Both the position numbers and the translations under genes were made by a program. Shown in pieces: positions 8,737-18,673 of a DNA stretch of 64,000 nt (the first letter of the stretch is position 1; each line of letters starts with the position of its first letter). The notes beneath the pieces are model-generated. The model was not told the DNA's origin and did no database searches. It was given only the letters and a program-made list of their open reading frames with translations. This DNA is from a bacterium (GTDB lineage Bacteria; Actinomycetota; Thermoleophilia; Solirubrobacterales; Solirubrobacteraceae), in assembly GCA_021323635.1 (NCBI GenBank), contig JAJPKQ010000004.1, forward strand, positions 62,001-126,000, given 5' to 3'.

Positions 8737-10104
8737 ATGCACCATCTGAGGATCGATTCCGAAGACGTCCACTCGCCGACCTTCGCCGGGCGCTCGTTCG
8801 AGGTCGACGTGCCCAAGTTCCGCATCCCCGCCGCGGGCATGAGCCCGCGCTCCGCCTATGAGCTGGTCCATGACGAGCTGAACCTCGACGGCAATCCAGC
8901 GCTCAACCTCGCCTCCTTCGTCACGACCTGGATGGAGCCGGAGGCCGATGCGCTTGCCGCAGAGACGATCGCAAAGAACCTGATCGACCAGGACGAGTAC
9001 CCGCAGACCGAGGCCATCCACGAGCGCGTGGTGTCGATGATCGCGCGCCTCTTCCATGCGCCCGCGCACGCCAATCCCGTGGGCACGGCGACGATCGGCT
9101 CCTCGGAGGCGATATTGCTCGCGATGCTCGCGCACAAGCGCAGCTGGCAGCAGCGCCGGCGGGCAGCCGGCGCCGACGCGAGCCGACCGAACATGGTGAT
9201 CGGCGCGGACGTCCACACCTGCTGGGAGAAGTTCGCGCGCTACTTCGAGGTCGAGGCGCGCATCGCGCCGATGAGCGAGCAGCGCTACACGATCGGCGCC
9301 GATCAGGTGCAGGAGCTGATCGACGAGAGCACGATCGCCGTGGCGGGCCTGCTGGGAACGACCTTCACCGGGCAGATGGATGACCTTGCCGGCATCAACG
9401 AGCTGCTCGCGCGGGTCGAGCGCGAGCAGGGATGGCGCATCCCGCTTCACATCGACGCCGCCTCCGGCGGCTTCATCCTTCCCTTCTCGCGGCCCGACCT
9501 GGAATGGGACTTCCGGCTCTCGCAGGTACGCTCGATCAACGTCTCAAACCACAAGTACGGCCTCGTCTACCCGGGGATGGGCACGGTGGTCTTCCGCAGC
9601 GCCGAGGACCTGCCCGAGGAGCTCGTCTTCCACATCAACTACCTCGGCGGCGACATGCCCAACTACTCCCTGAACTTCTCGCGCCCGAGCAGCGCGGTCA
9701 TCCTGCAGTACTACAACTTCCTGCGACTCGGCAGGGAGGGATATGAGCGCATCGTCAGCACCGTCCTTGCGAACGCAGCCGCACTGGCGACGGCCGCGGC
9801 GAAGATCGATGGGCTGGAGCCCGTCACCGACGGCACGCTGCTTCCCGTCATCGCGCTGCGCGCCAGCGACCCTGCCGAGCTCGACCTCGCGCTGCTCTCA
9901 CGTCGGCTGCGCGAGCGCGGCTGGATCGTTCCTGCCTACACCCTGCCGCCCGACGCCGAGCACATCGAAGTGCTGCGGATGGTCGTCAAGGAGAGCTTCT
10001 CACGCGACATGGTCGATCTGCTGGTCGCTGACCTGCGCGCGGCCGTGCGCGAGCTTCGAGGTGCCAAGCACACGGTGAGGAGACGCGCCCGCCCGCACTG
10101 CTAG
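8737..10104 (+). CDS. gadB: Glutamate decarboxylase
   Basis: This 455-aa PLP-dependent enzyme converts glutamate to GABA and CO2, a cytosolic reaction that consumes protons. It matches group II decarboxylases along its whole length: 'NLIDQDEYPQT' near residue 81, HIDAASGG with the PLP-contacting Asp at 240, and 'SNHKYGLVYPG' with the Schiff-base lysine at 273. The ATG follows a good ribosome binding site (AGAGGAG, 7 nt). No GadC-type antiporter is adjacent, so a role in acid resistance cannot be assumed; a GABA shunt or redox role is equally possible. The stop codon overlaps that of the convergent gene in a CTAG. Confidence 0.95.
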   Translation: MHHLRIDSEDVHSPTFAGRSFEVDVPKFRIPAAGMSPRSAYELVHDELNLDGNPALNLASFVTTWMEPEADALAAETIAKNLIDQDEYPQTEAIHERVVSMIARLFHAPAHANPVGTATIGSSEAILLAMLAHKRSWQQRRRAAGADASRPNMVIGADVHTCWEKFARYFEVEARIAPMSEQRYTIGADQVQELIDESTIAVAGLLGTTFTGQMDDLAGINELLARVEREQGWRIPLHIDAASGGFILPFSRPDLEWDFRLSQVRSINVSNHKYGLVYPGMGTVVFRSAEDLPEELVFHINYLGGDMPNYSLNFSRPSSAVILQYYNFLRLGREGYERIVSTVLANAAALATAAAKIDGLEPVTDGTLLPVIALRASDPAELDLALLSRRLRERGWIVPAYTLPPDAEHIEVLRMVVKESFSRDMVDLLVADLRAAVRELRGAKHTVRRRARPHC

Positions 10105-10697
10105 CGCTGCGCGGGCATGTCCCCCGCTGCTGCGCCATCTGCCTGCGCAGCCGCTGCAAGCCGGCGGCGGCGCCACACGAGCAGTGCGATCAGAGCCAGC
10201 ACGACCACGATCAGCGCTGCACCGGCGATGTAGCGGAGGGTGTGATGGACCTTCGCCTTCACCGGCGTGTACTCGATCGTCACGGGCACGCCGGCGGCAA
10301 GCAGCATCGCCTGCAGCTTCGGCTCTTCGTGACCCGGATAGGCGACAAGCATGTGCTTGCCACCCCACAGAAGCAGATGCAGGTGCTGGGCAACCTTGTT
10401 GAATTCCGCTTCCTTGATCTGGCCTGACCTAAGCTGCGATTCAAAGGTCGCGCGGCTCTCTTCGATGTAGACCGGGATCACCTTCGGCGGCGCCGTCGCA
10501 GTGGTCACGGTCGCTGTGCGCGGCCAGGCCGCGCCTGCGGCGGCGAGCCACGCTGCTGCAAGCGCCAAGCCGACGGCGGGGAGGCGCAGGCGCGCTCCTG
10601 CCAAGGCGCGAGCGCAAAGGGCCAGGCCGCGAGGGCGGCGGCGCCGGCGCTGCGAGGTACGCGTGCGCTGGGCGCCGCCTGGCGGGAGAGCTCTCAT
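10101..10697 (-). CDS. Small membrane protein of unknown function
   Basis: The 198-aa product is unrecognised. It has an Arg-rich N-terminus, a hydrophobic segment at about 35-60, an external-type domain of about 90 residues, and a second hydrophobic helix near 160-180 followed by an Arg-rich cytoplasmic tail. The middle domain contains 'HLHLLLWGGKHMLVAYPGHEEPK', which has no motif I can assign. The ATG at 10697 was preferred because a TAAGCT hexamer ends 7 nt before it; an ATG two codons upstream is the alternative. It is convergent with glutamate decarboxylase. Confidence 0.6.
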   Translation of the reverse strand: MRALPPGGAQRTRTSQRRRRRPRGLALCARALAGARLRLPAVGLALAAAWLAAAGAAWPRTATVTTATAPPKVIPVYIEESRATFESQLRSGQIKEAEFNKVAQHLHLLLWGGKHMLVAYPGHEEPKLQAMLLAAGVPVTIEYTPVKAKVHHTLRYIAGAALIVVVLALIALLVWRRRRLAAAAQADGAAAGDMPAQR

Positions 10698-10704
10698 CGC
10701 CATC

Positions 10705-10710
10705 AGCTTA
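10705..10710 (-). promoter_or_regulatory. Candidate -10 element (TAAGCT) for the small membrane protein
   Basis: The hexamer lies 7 nt upstream of the ATG at 10697, matching the leaderless spacing seen elsewhere in the window. Confidence 0.35.
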
Positions 10711-10827
10711 CCCGCGTGGGCAGTTGCGGCGCGCGGCGGCGGCAGATCGCCAGCGCGCCTCCAGGCCAGGGCGTCGAGGCTGGGCTGCCGTGCGTGCAAT
10801 CCTACGGCTCGACGCCGCGCCTGCCGA

Positions 10828-10833
10828 TACCTT
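10828..10833 (+). promoter_or_regulatory. Candidate -10 element (TACCTT) for the patatin-like gene
   Basis: The hexamer ends 8 nt before the ATG at 10842 and supports that start over the GTG at 10836. Confidence 0.3.
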
Positions 10834-10841
10834 GAGTGGCG

Positions 10842-12203
10842 ATGGCTGTCGGAGCTAAGAACAAACGCAACGACCCCCACGGCAAGGGCAAAGGCACGGT
10901 TGCCGTGGTGCTCTCTGGCGGCGGCGCCCGCGGCGCCTATGAGGCCGGCGCGCTCTCTGTGATCGTGCCCACGCTCGTCGAGCGCGGAGAGACGCCGACG
11001 CTGTTCATCGGCTCATCGGTGGGCGCGCTCAACGCCGCCGGTCTTGGCGGGCTCTGGCACCTTGGCGCCGACGCCGCTGTCGAGGCGGGCCTCGAGATCT
11101 GGCGTGCGGTTGAGAAGAGTGCGGTGATCAAGCCGATCCTGGCCTGGCAGGTTCCTGTGACTGCGCTGCGCTACGCGGGCGGCATCCTCTCGCTGCCGAG
11201 GGTGCGCGTGCCCAGCCTCCTCGATCCTGAGCCGCTGCGCGAGAACCTCTCGCGCTGGATCGACTGGTCCGGGCTGCACCGCAACGTCAGGTCGGGGGTG
11301 ATCGACGGCGTGGCGGTGGTCGCAACCGCTGCCGCCAGTGGGCGCACGGTGGTCTTTGCCGAGGGCGCGCAGGAGGGCCTCTCAGCGCTGGCCCGGCGGC
11401 GCTCGCACGTCATCTCCTACTATCAGACGCGGCTTGCGCCCGAGCACGTGCGGGCGTCGGCTGCGATCCCGATCTTCTTCCCGCCGGTCTGCGTTCACTC
11501 GCCGCGCGGCGCAGCCGGTTGGTACATCGACGGCGGCACGCGCCTGAACACGCCGCTCAAGCCGGCGCTCGACCTGGGCGCCGAGCGCCTGGTCATAGTC
11601 GGTATGGACTCGGTGAGCGCGCCGCTTGACCCGGGCGAGCGGCTGAACGGAGACGGCGGGCCCCCAGACTTTGGCGACGGGGCGCTCCACGTCCTGCAGG
11701 GTCGCCTGGTTGACCCGATGATCGAGGACGTGCGCATGCTCGGCAACGCGAACCTGTTCTTTGCCGACGGCGACACCGCCGCAAACGACTACCGCGCCGC
11801 GCGCGGCAAGCCCCCATACCGAGTGGTCCCCTACATCTTCGTGGCGCCCAAGGAGCACGGCGCGATCGGCAGGCTTGCATCGCAGATCTTCAAGGAGAAC
11901 TACGGCGGCCTGGGGTCGATCAAGGGCCTCAAGCGGCTGCGCCGACTGATCGGCCTGCAGGACACCGACTTCCGGCTGCTCAACCGCCTGCTCGGCGCCG
12001 AGTCGCCGACCCACGGCGAGCTGCTCAGCTACCTCTTCTTCGACCATGACTTCATCGAAGGCATGATCGAGATGGGCAAGGCGGACGCCAGGCGCTGGCT
12101 GGAGGAACCGCCCGGCCTGGCCGACCCCTGGCAGATCGGCCCGCTCGACCGCTTCATCAACGAAGGTCGCCGAGGGACAGCCAAGCGCGAGCGGGTCGCC
12201 TGA
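10842..12203 (+). CDS. Patatin-like phospholipase
   Basis: This 453-aa protein has the full patatin catalytic set. The oxyanion loop is GGGARGAYEAG near residue 25, the nucleophile elbow is GSSVG (the Ser of the Ser-Asp dyad), and the catalytic Asp lies in YIDGGTRLNTP. Such enzymes hydrolyse acyl ester bonds of phospholipids or neutral lipids, usually at the membrane face. There is no signal peptide. The C-terminal 150 residues are not part of the patatin core and I cannot assign them. The ATG at 10842 sits 8 nt after a TACCTT hexamer; a GTG at 10836 is also in frame. Confidence 0.9.
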   Translation: MAVGAKNKRNDPHGKGKGTVAVVLSGGGARGAYEAGALSVIVPTLVERGETPTLFIGSSVGALNAAGLGGLWHLGADAAVEAGLEIWRAVEKSAVIKPILAWQVPVTALRYAGGILSLPRVRVPSLLDPEPLRENLSRWIDWSGLHRNVRSGVIDGVAVVATAAASGRTVVFAEGAQEGLSALARRRSHVISYYQTRLAPEHVRASAAIPIFFPPVCVHSPRGAAGWYIDGGTRLNTPLKPALDLGAERLVIVGMDSVSAPLDPGERLNGDGGPPDFGDGALHVLQGRLVDPMIEDVRMLGNANLFFADGDTAANDYRAARGKPPYRVVPYIFVAPKEHGAIGRLASQIFKENYGGLGSIKGLKRLRRLIGLQDTDFRLLNRLLGAESPTHGELLSYLFFDHDFIEGMIEMGKADARRWLEEPPGLADPWQIGPLDRFINEGRRGTAKRERVA

Positions 12204-12248
12204 GCGCTCGCCTGCCAGCCGGGCGCGCTGAGCGCCTGCTGCGCGCTC

Positions 12249-13124
12249 TCAGTCCTGCTTGGACAGCGCCTGCATCGTGCGCCGGCTGAGCCAAAGGCCG
12301 ACCGCGCTCCAGGTCAGCAGCACCAGGACATCAGAGCCGACCAGCCCGCCACCGCGGCTGAAGGGCTCAAACGCCGGCTGCAGCCCGCGCGAGACGTGAA
12401 AGAGAGGAAAGAGCTCGCCAATTTCACGCAGCACGTGCGCACCCTTTTCAAGCGGGAAGAAAACATCGGAGATGAAGGAGAGCGGCAGCGTGACGAACAT
12501 AAGCACCGGCATGCCGCTGTCCGGTCGTGGGATCAGTCGCGCCACCGCGATCCCCAGGCTGGTGAAGCATGCGCTTGCAAGCATCAGCGTCAGCACGAAC
12601 CCCGGCAGCTCGCCGGCCTCCAGGTGGGCGCCGTAGAGGGCCACGCCGACGACCAGCAGCAGAACGGTCGCGGCGACGATGGTGAGCACGTTTGACAGCA
12701 CAACCGCAAGCAGATAGAGGGTGGGCGGCATCGGCGTCACGCGCAGGCGCTTGAGGATCCCGTCGTAGCGCAGGTAGGCGATCGCCATCGCAATGTTCGT
12801 GAAGCCGATGACCATCACCGCGTAGGCGATGATCCCGGGGACGTAGAAGTTGATGTAGGGGATGTTGTGCAGCGAGGCGACCCTGCCATGAATGATCGCG
12901 CCGAAGATGAGCAGGAACATCAGCGGAAAGGCAAAGGAGGTGAGAGCCCGGCGGCGATTGCGCCAGAAGGCGCGCTGCTCGTAGATCACCTGCCGCCCGA
13001 GCAGGGCGAGGTCGCGGGCCGGCGAGCCTCGCGTGCCCCCGGTGGGCAGGATCGGCGCGGCGGCACCAGCACCCTCCGACTCGCTCTGCCCTCTTGAGAC
13101 CGAGAGCTCGCCCGCAGAGCTCAT
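12249..13124 (-). CDS. ABC-2 type transporter permease
   Basis: This 291-aa membrane subunit of an ABC exporter has a cytoplasmic N-terminus of about 60 residues, six predicted TM helices, and the ABC-2 features 'FYVPGIIAYAVMVIGF' and 'PLSFISDVFFPLE'. It pairs with the ATPase encoded immediately upstream: its ATG overlaps the ATPase stop (ATGA). The family covers drug, lipid and polysaccharide exporters of the DrrAB type. No substrate clue is present nearby. Confidence 0.9.
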   Translation of the reverse strand: MSSAGELSVSRGQSESEGAGAAAPILPTGGTRGSPARDLALLGRQVIYEQRAFWRNRRRALTSFAFPLMFLLIFGAIIHGRVASLHNIPYINFYVPGIIAYAVMVIGFTNIAMAIAYLRYDGILKRLRVTPMPPTLYLLAVVLSNVLTIVAATVLLLVVGVALYGAHLEAGELPGFVLTLMLASACFTSLGIAVARLIPRPDSGMPVLMFVTLPLSFISDVFFPLEKGAHVLREIGELFPLFHVSRGLQPAFEPFSRGGGLVGSDVLVLLTWSAVGLWLSRRTMQALSKQD

Positions 13125-14080
13125 CTTCCACGCGCTCCCTCTCGCTCGTGCAGGCTCAAGCCGGCCGGCGCCTCTGCTGCTTCGGTCAAACGCAGATAGA
13201 CGTCCTCGAGCGTGGGCTGGGCGACCGAGAAGGCGCGCAGCTCAAGCGAGCGCTCAAGCGCCCAGCCACAGATGGCGTGCGCCGCGCGCAGGCCCTCGCT
13301 ACAGCGGATCAGCACGCTCTCCCCGTCGCGCTCGAGCGCCGCATCTGGGGGCAGCTGCGGCAGGTCATCCGGGCGGAAGCCCTCAGGGGCGATGAAGCGG
13401 ATCTCGGTCGGCAGGCGCTCGCGACCGCCGAGGTCCTCCGGCGTGCCCTCTGCGACGATCTCCCCGGCTCGCATCACGACGATGCGGTCGGCCAGGTGCT
13501 GCGCCTCGTCCATGAAGTGCGTGGTCAAGAAGACCGTCTTGCCGAGCGAGCAGAGCGAGCGGATGGTGCTCCACGCCGCACGGCGCGCGTGCGGGTCAAA
13601 GCCCGTCGTCGGCTCATCGAGGAAGAGCACGTCCGGGTCGCCCACGAGCGCGAGCGCGAGGTCAAGTCGCCGCCGCTGGCCGCCGGAGAGCGCCTCAGCG
13701 CGAGTGCCGGCCTTGGCGTCCAGCTCGACCAGCTCGATCAGCTCGCCCACCGAGCGCCGGCGTGGGTAGTAGCTGCCATACATCGTGATCAGCTCGCCCA
13801 CCGTCAGATCGTGCTGGATCCCGCAGGACTGCAGCACGACGCCGATCCGCTCGTGCAGCGCCCGCTCGCCGCGCGCCGGGTCAAGTCCCAGCACGCGCAC
13901 CACGCCCGAGCTGGGCACGCGGTGACCCTCGAGGATCTCCGTGCAGGTCGTCTTGCCGGCTCCGTTTGGCCCAAGCATGCAGAAGACCTCGCCCGGTGCG
14001 ACCGTGAAGGAGACGCCGCGCAGAGCGTGCAGGTCGCCGTAGCGCTTGTGCAGCTCCCTCACCTCGATCGCTGCAGCCAT
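13121..14080 (-). CDS. ABC transporter ATP-binding protein, DrrA-like
   Basis: This 319-aa ATPase has Walker A GPNGAGKTT, Q-loop 'GVVLQSCGI', signature LSGGQRRRLDLALAL, Walker B 'VLFLDEPTTGFD' and switch 'TTHFMDEA'. The C-terminal 90 residues form the extension usual in DrrA-type exporters. It is translationally coupled to the ABC-2 permease by a 4-bp overlap. The ATG at 14080 lies 8 nt after a TATGCT hexamer and gives the normal N-terminus 'IEVRELHKRYG'. Confidence 0.93.
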   Translation of the reverse strand: MAAAIEVRELHKRYGDLHALRGVSFTVAPGEVFCMLGPNGAGKTTCTEILEGHRVPSSGVVRVLGLDPARGERALHERIGVVLQSCGIQHDLTVGELITMYGSYYPRRRSVGELIELVELDAKAGTRAEALSGGQRRRLDLALALVGDPDVLFLDEPTTGFDPHARRAAWSTIRSLCSLGKTVFLTTHFMDEAQHLADRIVVMRAGEIVAEGTPEDLGGRERLPTEIRFIAPEGFRPDDLPQLPPDAALERDGESVLIRCSEGLRAAHAICGWALERSLELRAFSVAQPTLEDVYLRLTEAAEAPAGLSLHEREGARGR

Positions 14081-14088
14081 CGCCACAG

Positions 14089-14094
14089 AGCATA
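14089..14094 (-). promoter_or_regulatory. Candidate -10 element (TATGCT) for the ABC exporter operon
   Basis: The hexamer lies 8 nt upstream of the ATPase ATG at 14080. Confidence 0.35.
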
Positions 14095-14105
14095 GATCGA
14101 CCGAG

Positions 14106-14135
14106 CGCGGCGCCCGCGGAGGGCTCAGCGCCGCG
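14106..14135. terminator. Candidate hairpin at the typA 3' end
   Basis: An 8-bp inverted repeat (CGCGGCGC and GCGCCGCG, 14-nt loop) spans the typA stop codon. There is no T-tract, so it is at best a GC-rich terminator without a U-run. Confidence 0.3.
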
Positions 14136-15978
14136 CCGCCAGCTTCTGGCGCGCCGCCTTCTGGCGCTTGTTCTTGTCCAGCTCGACCTTGCGCAGGCGA
14201 ACGCTTAGCGGCGTCACCTCGACGCACTCGTCGAAGTTGATGAACTCGAGCGCCTCGTCGAGCGTCAGCCGCCGAAACGGCACCGGCCGCTCGAGCACCT
14301 CGGCGGTGGAGGAGCGCATGTTGGTCAGGTGCTTCTCACGGCAGGGATTGACATCGAGATCACCGGCGCGGGCGCTCTCGCCGACGATCATGCCTTCATA
14401 GACCTCCTCACCGGGACCGACGAAAAGCGTCCCGCGATCCTGGAGGCCGATCAGCGCATACTGCGCCGTGCTGCCGCGACGGTCGGCGACGAGCGCGCCG
14501 CTGGGCCGCGTCTTGAGCTCGCCGGCATAGGGCTCAAAGCCCTCGAAGACATGGTTTGGTATCGCCGTGCCACGGGTTTCGGTGAGCAGCTCGCGACGCA
14601 GCCCGATCAGGCCCCGGGTAGGGATCAGGTAGTCCATCCGCACCCATCCCGAGCCATGGTTTGCCATGTGCTCCAGGCGCCCCTTGCGCTGCGCCACCAG
14701 CTGCGTCACGGTGCCCACGTGCTCCTCAGGCACGTCGATCGTCAGCCGCTCCACCGGCTCGTGGCGCCTGCCGTCGATCTCATGCTCAACCACCCGCGGC
14801 TGCCCGACCGTCAGCTCGAAGCCCTCACGCCGCATCACCTCGACCAGCACCGCAAGCTGCAGCTCGCCGCGACCCTGAACCTCCCATGTGCCCGGGACTC
14901 CCTCCTGATCCAGGTCGCGCACTCGCAGCGACACGTTCCCGACCAGCTCCGAGTCCAAGCGTGCACGCAGCTGGCGCGCGGTCAGCTTGTCGCCCTCGCC
15001 GCCTGCGAGCGGCGAGGTGTTTACGCCGATCGTCACGGAGAGCGCGGGCTCCTCGACGGCGATCGGCGGCAGCGGCAGCGGCTGGGCAGGATCGGCGATC
15101 GTCTCGCCGATCGTGACCTCCGCGATGCCCGCCAGCGCGACGATCTCACCGGCGGCCGCCTCCTGCACGCCCACGCGCTCCAGGCCCTCGGTGAGGAACA
15201 GCTCGCTGATCGAGGCCCGCTCGATGCGCCCGTCGCGATGACACCAGGCGACCTGGCTGCCGGCGCGGATGACACCCGAGCGCACGCGACAGATCGCAAG
15301 CCGCCCCAGGTAGGGCGATGCGTCGAGGTTCGTCACGAGCGCCTGCAGCGGCAGCTGTGGATCGTAGATCGGCGGCGGGATGTGCTCAAGGATCGCGTCA
15401 AAGAGCGGGCGCAGGTCCTCGCCTTCGCTGCCCGTTGCGTCATAGTCGCTGCAGGCACGACCGGCGCGAGCGTTGCAGTAGATGATCGGGAACTCGATCT
15501 GGGAATCGTCGGCCTCCAGATCGAGGAAGAGCTCGTAGACCTCGTCGACCACCGCCGCCACGCGCGCGTCGTCGCGATCGATCTTGTTGATGACGAGGAT
15601 GATCGGCAGGCGCGCTTCAAGCGTTTTACGCAGCACGAAGCGTGTCTGCGGCAGCGGGCCCTCGGAGGCGTCGACGAGCAGCAACGCCCCATCCACCATC
15701 GTCAGCGCCCGCTCGACTTCACCGCCGAAGTCCGCGTGGCCGGGGGTGTCGACGATGTTGATCTTCACGCCCTCGTAGTGGACTGCGGTGTTCTTGGCAA
15801 GGATCGTGATGCCGCGCTCGCGCTCGATCTCGCCCGAGTCCATCACCAGCTCTGCGACCTCCTGACCGGCGCGAAAGGCGCCCGATTGGTGCAGCATCGC
15901 GTCGACCAGCGTCGTCTTGCCGTGGTCGACGTGGGCGATTATCGCGATGTTGCGGATGTCCGAGCGCGTGGCTGTCAA
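14125..15978 (-). CDS. typA: Ribosome-associated GTPase TypA/BipA
   Basis: This 617-aa translational GTPase has the G1 loop AHVDHGKTT at the extreme N-terminus, G2/G3 'RERGITI' and [17 protein letters not shown]4 NKIDR, then EF-G-like domains and the BipA-specific C-terminal domain with '[17 protein letters not shown]' and 'RGSTAQYAL'. The family binds 70S ribosomes and helps 50S assembly under stress or cold. The start is taken as a TTG at 15978, which gives the usual '[19 protein letters not shown]' beginning. It is supported by a TACCCT hexamer 9 nt upstream; no ATG or GTG fits. The length matches the family. Confidence 0.95.
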   Translation of the reverse strand: MTATRSDIRNIAIIAHVDHGKTTLVDAMLHQSGAFRAGQEVAELVMDSGEIERERGITILAKNTAVHYEGVKINIVDTPGHADFGGEVERALTMVDGALLLVDASEGPLPQTRFVLRKTLEARLPIILVINKIDRDDARVAAVVDEVYELFLDLEADDSQIEFPIIYCNARAGRACSDYDATGSEGEDLRPLFDAILEHIPPPIYDPQLPLQALVTNLDASPYLGRLAICRVRSGVIRAGSQVAWCHRDGRIERASISELFLTEGLERVGVQEAAAGEIVALAGIAEVTIGETIADPAQPLPLPPIAVEEPALSVTIGVNTSPLAGGEGDKLTARQLRARLDSELVGNVSLRVRDLDQEGVPGTWEVQGRGELQLAVLVEVMRREGFELTVGQPRVVEHEIDGRRHEPVERLTIDVPEEHVGTVTQLVAQRKGRLEHMANHGSGWVRMDYLIPTRGLIGLRRELLTETRGTAIPNHVFEGFEPYAGELKTRPSGALVADRRGSTAQYALIGLQDRGTLFVGPGEEVYEGMIVGESARAGDLDVNPCREKHLTNMRSSTAEVLERPVPFRRLTLDEALEFINFDECVEVTPLSVRLRKVELDKNKRQKAARQKLAARR

Positions 15979-15987
15979 AACGAGCTG

Positions 15988-15993
15988 AGGGTA
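15988..15993 (-). promoter_or_regulatory. Candidate -10 element (TACCCT) for typA
   Basis: The hexamer lies 9 nt before the inferred TTG start and helps choose that non-ATG start. Confidence 0.3.
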
Positions 15994-16019
15994 GCGGTCA
16001 GGCGACCTGGCGCCCGCAT

Positions 16020-17507
16020 CTAGCCCGATCTGCCGCCCACGGCGACGCGCCGCGCGACCGCCAACCCAAAGCGTCCGAGCGCCAGCGCCGCCGGCGCACG
16101 CTCGGCCTGGGCGATCACTTCCTCCAGCGCCGCAGCGAAGCGGCGGATCTCCGCCTCCTCGATCATCAGCGCCGGCAGCGCCTTGATCACGTTCATGCGG
16201 TGGCCTGCAACCTGGCAGAATATGCGATGGCGGTGGAAGAGCGGCACGATCACCGTCTGCGCGAAGAGGCCCGGCTGAGCGTGCTCGACACGACGCCACA
16301 GCCCGCCGCGCGCGAGGCCCGCCGGTGGCGCCAGCTCGATCGCCCACATCAGCCCCAGCCCGCGCACCGCGCGGACGACCTCGTAGCGGTCTGCGAGCGG
16401 CCTGGTGAGAGCAAGCAGGAGCTCGCCCATGCGCTGCGCGCGCTCGATCAGTCGCTCATGCTCGAGCACGCGCAATGTCGCCAGAGCGGCTGCCGCGGCA
16501 AGGTCGTTGCCGCCGAAGGTGGATCCGTGGCGGACCGCGCGCTCCATGCCGTCGAAGACCGCATCGAATGCAGATCGCGAGACGAGCACGGCGCCGACCG
16601 GGACCAGGCCCCCGGAGAGCGCCTTGGAGAGGCAGATCAGGTCCGGCTCAAGACCCCAGTGCTCGAGCGCCAGGAAGCGGCCGGTGCGCCCCAGCCCAGT
16701 CTGCACCTCGTCGCAGATCAGCAGCGCGCCGCTCGCATGGCAGAGCTGCTGGGCGGCCTGCAGGTAGCCGTCCGGAGGCAGGTTCACGCCCTTGCCCTGG
16801 ACCGGCTCGACGATGAACGCCGCAACGTCGCCCGCTGCAAGCTCGCGCTCGAGCGCATCACGATCGCCGAAGGGCACGGCGCTGCAGGCTGGGAGCAGCG
16901 GACCGAAGCCCGTGCGAAACTCCTCGTTGCCGTTGACCGAGAGCGAGCCCAGCGTGAGGCCGTGAAATGCATGCTCGGCATAGAGGATCCGCGGCCGGCC
17001 GGTTGCCGCGCGAGCAATCTTGATCGCCGCCTCCACCGCCTCGGTTCCGGAGTTGGCGGGGACCATCGCCGCCACCGAGCGCGGCGCCCGGGTGATCAGC
17101 GCCTCGGCAAGCGCGCCTGAGAGCAGCGTGACGCCCAGCTGGGGCAGGTTGCCGGTGCGCGCTGCAAGCACCGCCTCCACGGCCGCAGCGGCCTCGGGGT
17201 GGTTGCGTCCGATCGCAAAGACGCCATAGCCGCCGAAGAGGTCGAGGTAGCGCTCGCCGCGGTCATCGATCAGATGCGCGCCCTCCCCGCGCACCCAGCG
17301 GCGGTGGAAGCCGAGCGTGCGCAGAATGCGCCCCACCTGGGGGTTGAGGAAACGGTCGTTGAGCTCAAGCTCCTCGCCCGCCCGCTGCGCAAGGATCTCC
17401 GCGATGGCCGGCACAGGCGCCGGAGCGCGCCCGCGCGCGCCGCTGCGCTCGGTCGCGCGCGCTCTCCCCCGCCCGTTTGCGCTTCCAGATCTCATCGCCT
17501 CTCGCAC
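16020..17507 (-). CDS. Class III PLP-dependent aminotransferase
   Basis: This 495-aa enzyme belongs to aminotransferase class III (acetylornithine, ornithine, putrescine or 4-aminobutyrate aminotransferases). '[15 protein letters not shown]' binds the PLP phosphate, '[15 protein letters not shown]' carries the pyridine-contacting Asp, and '[14 protein letters not shown]' holds the Schiff-base lysine. The N-terminal region '[31 protein letters not shown]' is also found in putrescine/ornithine-type members with an unusual N-terminus. The substrate is not resolvable. A GTG at 17507 lies 7 nt after a TAGGCT element; an ATG at 17495 has a GAGAGG ribosome binding site, so both starts are plausible. 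Confidence 0.88.
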   Translation of the reverse strand: MREAMRSGSANGRGRARATERSGARGRAPAPVPAIAEILAQRAGEELELNDRFLNPQVGRILRTLGFHRRWVRGEGAHLIDDRGERYLDLFGGYGVFAIGRNHPEAAAAVEAVLAARTGNLPQLGVTLLSGALAEALITRAPRSVAAMVPANSGTEAVEAAIKIARAATGRPRILYAEHAFHGLTLGSLSVNGNEEFRTGFGPLLPACSAVPFGDRDALERELAAGDVAAFIVEPVQGKGVNLPPDGYLQAAQQLCHASGALLICDEVQTGLGRTGRFLALEHWGLEPDLICLSKALSGGLVPVGAVLVSRSAFDAVFDGMERAVRHGSTFGGNDLAAAAALATLRVLEHERLIERAQRMGELLLALTRPLADRYEVVRAVRGLGLMWAIELAPPAGLARGGLWRRVEHAQPGLFAQTVIVPLFHRHRIFCQVAGHRMNVIKALPALMIEEAEIRRFAAALEEVIAQAERAPAALALGRFGLAVARRVAVGGRSG

Positions 17508-17514
17508 CCTCCAC

Positions 17515-17520
17515 AGCCTA
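17515..17520 (-). promoter_or_regulatory. Candidate -10 element (TAGGCT) for the aminotransferase
   Basis: TAGGCT ends 7 nt before the GTG at 17507. The leaderless reading favours that GTG over the ATG at 17495. Confidence 0.4.
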
Positions 17521-17603
17521 CGCCGCAGCTTGCCGCCACCGCAGCGCTGCAGCGCCTGGCACAGATCCCGCCGCCCGCGCCCCGCAACACGCCTCCAGAG
17601 CGG

Positions 17604-18599
17604 CTACGCGGCGTCGGCTGAGCCCACAAGCTCCTTCGCCCGTCTGCGCTCGGGCGAGACGACCACCACGTTCCAGGCCAGGCCGAGCCTGCCCATCAGC
17701 GCGATCAGAACTGCTGAGAGGTCGGGCTGGCGCCAGCCGAAGCCGTGCGCTGCCGATGTCGGGAAGGCGTGGTGGTTGTTGTGCCAGGCCTCGCCGAAGG
17801 TCGGAAGCGCAAGCCAGAGCAGGTTGCGCGACTCGTCGTCGGTCGCGTAGGGCCGACTACCGAAGAAGTGGCAGAGCGAGTTGATCGAGTAGGTGACGTG
17901 GTGCACCAGCAGCATGCGGATTGCCCCGCCCCAGAGCAGGCCCGTCAGCCCGGCTCGCAGCGAGCCGCCGATCGCGTAGCCCATCGCGAAGGCCGCCGCG
18001 AGGCCGCCGATCGCCCATACCAGGAAGGTGCGGTCGACGAAGGAGATGACCGGGTCCGCCAGCAGGTCCGGGGCGTAGCGTTCATGGGACCCGCGCTCGC
18101 TGTGAACGAAGAGCCAGCCCAGATGGGCGTGCAGGAGGCCGCGCAGCACGCCCCTGAGACCGTCGCCGTGGCCGACGTGGGGACTGTGCGGGTCGCCCGG
18201 CAGATCCGAGAAGGCGTGGTGCTTGCGGTGGTCGGCGACCCACGAGATCACCGGGCCCTCGATCGCCGCGGAGCCGAGGACCGCAAAGAGCCCCCGCACC
18301 ACCGGGTAGGTGCAGAAGGAGCGGTGGGTCAGCAGCCGATGAAAGCCGACCGTCACGCCAAGTCCGGTCAGCGCGTACATGACGGCGAGCACGACGAGGT
18401 CTGAGGGCTGCAGCAGCCCGTCCCACATCTGCCAGGCCGCCACTGCGAGCGCAAGCATCGGCACGACCGTCACGATCGCAGTCAGCGTCCGCTGGCGATT
18501 CTCGTTGTAGACCGGCTGGACATCGTCGCGGGAGCAGCGACGATCTGGCGAATCGGCGTGCAGCGCCGCATTCTGTGCGTTGTGCCCAGCTTCCATCAT
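17604..18599 (-). CDS. Membrane fatty-acid (acyl-CoA) desaturase
   Basis: This 331-aa di-iron membrane desaturase has the three histidine boxes of delta-9 acyl-CoA/acyl-lipid desaturases: HRLLTH, HRKHH and HNNHH, between four hydrophobic segments. It would introduce a cis double bond into acyl chains at the membrane using O2 and an electron donor not encoded nearby. It lies back-to-back with a cyclopropane fatty acid synthase (start codons about 75 bp apart), whose substrate is an unsaturated acyl chain, so the two form a lipid-modification pair. The ATG at 18599 has an AGAAG stretch just upstream; a TTG at 18626 is an alternative. Confidence 0.93.
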   Translation of the reverse strand: MMEAGHNAQNAALHADSPDRRCSRDDVQPVYNENRQRTLTAIVTVVPMLALAVAAWQMWDGLLQPSDLVVLAVMYALTGLGVTVGFHRLLTHRSFCTYPVVRGLFAVLGSAAIEGPVISWVADHRKHHAFSDLPGDPHSPHVGHGDGLRGVLRGLLHAHLGWLFVHSERGSHERYAPDLLADPVISFVDRTFLVWAIGGLAAAFAMGYAIGGSLRAGLTGLLWGGAIRMLLVHHVTYSINSLCHFFGSRPYATDDESRNLLWLALPTFGEAWHNNHHAFPTSAAHGFGWRQPDLSAVLIALMGRLGLAWNVVVVSPERRRAKELVGSADAA

Positions 18600-18660
18600 C
18601 TTCTGCGATCGGACTCCAAGGGCCAAGAACTTTAGCCCGCCGCCTCGAGCCTCGAGCCGC

Positions 18661-18666
18661 TAGCGT
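18661..18666 (+). promoter_or_regulatory. Candidate -10 element (TAGCGT) for the cfa-like gene
   Basis: The hexamer ends 7 nt before the GTG at 18674 and supports that start. Confidence 0.4.
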
Positions 18667-18673
18667 CTCGCCC

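Noticed and set aside
14329-16023. 564-codon + strand frame over typA
   Set aside because: It has no family features, and typA on the other strand has every GTPase motif.
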